A program made the translations under genes and the position numbers. The notes under the pieces are model-generated. The model searched no databases. It saw only the letters and a list, made by a program, of their open reading frames with translations, and was not told the DNA's origin. 5,279 bases of DNA. It comes from Desulfobacterales bacterium. Its GTDB lineage: Bacteria > Desulfobacterota > Desulfobacteria > Desulfobacterales > JAUWMJ01. Positions 5,227-5,279 of this stretch are shown piece after piece. The DNA lies in assembly GCA_030613225.1 (NCBI GenBank), contig JAUWMJ010000259.1, positions 1-5,279 of the forward strand. The letters run 5' to 3'. Numbering within the stretch: the first letter of the stretch is position 1; every line of letters starts with the position of its first letter.

Positions 5227-5279
5227 ATGATTAAAAAATTTAAGAGCAAGGGATTGAAGAAACTGTTTGAAACTGGAAA
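5227..5279 (+). CDS. higB: HigB-like toxin, N-terminus only (runs off right edge)
   Basis: The last 53 bases encode MIKKFKSKGLKKLFETG and then leave the window. This matches the N-terminal pattern of HigB (RelE/ParE superfamily, 'plasmid maintenance system killer') toxins, which are about 90-100 aa long and cleave mRNA on the ribosome. In such loci the toxin gene usually comes first and higA, an HTH antitoxin, follows; that gene would be outside this window. There is no Shine-Dalgarno sequence before the ATG, but a promoter placed for leaderless transcription precedes it. Only 17 residues are visible, so the assignment rests on a short but characteristic start. Confidence 0.7.
   Translation, partial: MIKKFKSKGLKKLFETG

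Overview
This 5.3-kb window looks like a moderately AT-rich, Gram-negative chromosome, most plausibly a deltaproteobacterium (Desulfobacterota or Myxococcota-like). That guess rests on a periplasmic VIT–VWA protein with an AgmX/PglI-type C-terminal domain, a short 'core' MetE-type protein, intergenic GGTTCA-rich inverted repeats and a cluster of toxin–antitoxin genes. The taxonomic call is inference.

Left part (1-1242, all on the minus strand): a 350-aa MetE-type zinc methyltransferase with all four expected zinc ligands (H226, C228, E266, C325) but no N-terminal MetE half. About 50 bp downstream on the same strand a second small reading frame starts with a good Shine-Dalgarno sequence and runs off the left edge; it is unrecognised.

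Centre: 1243-1750 has no gene but holds two strong inverted-repeat structures. One is a ~130-bp imperfect inverted repeat built from GGTTCA-like units (1398-1528). The other is a 21-bp-stem hairpin (1660-1714) just past the end of the next gene. The region 1751-4129 (minus) encodes a 792-aa exported protein: signal peptide, VIT domain, VWA domain with an intact MIDAS metal site, linker, and a TonB-like AgmX/PglI C-terminal domain. It has a good sigma70-type promoter (4201-4229), whose -35 lies inside a 10-bp tandem repeat.

Right part (4200-5279, plus strand): a vapB–vapC toxin–antitoxin operon with its own promoter, an operator-like dyad over the -10 and TAATG translational coupling. Reading the other frames shows that vapC carries a single-base deletion near codon 113/114. 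The lost frame spells a normal VapC C-terminus (TNNIKEFEK...ENWVE, stop at 5011-5013), so the toxin as encoded has a scrambled last ~22 residues. At the right edge a second toxin–antitoxin locus begins: a HigB-like toxin (MIKKFKSKGLKKLFETG) under a promoter placed so that the transcript would be essentially leaderless, with an 11-bp perfect palindrome in the promoter spacer.

I see no RNA gene, CRISPR array or transposase. The most informative points are the decayed VapC beside a second TA module, and the two unexplained inverted-repeat structures between metE and the VWA gene.
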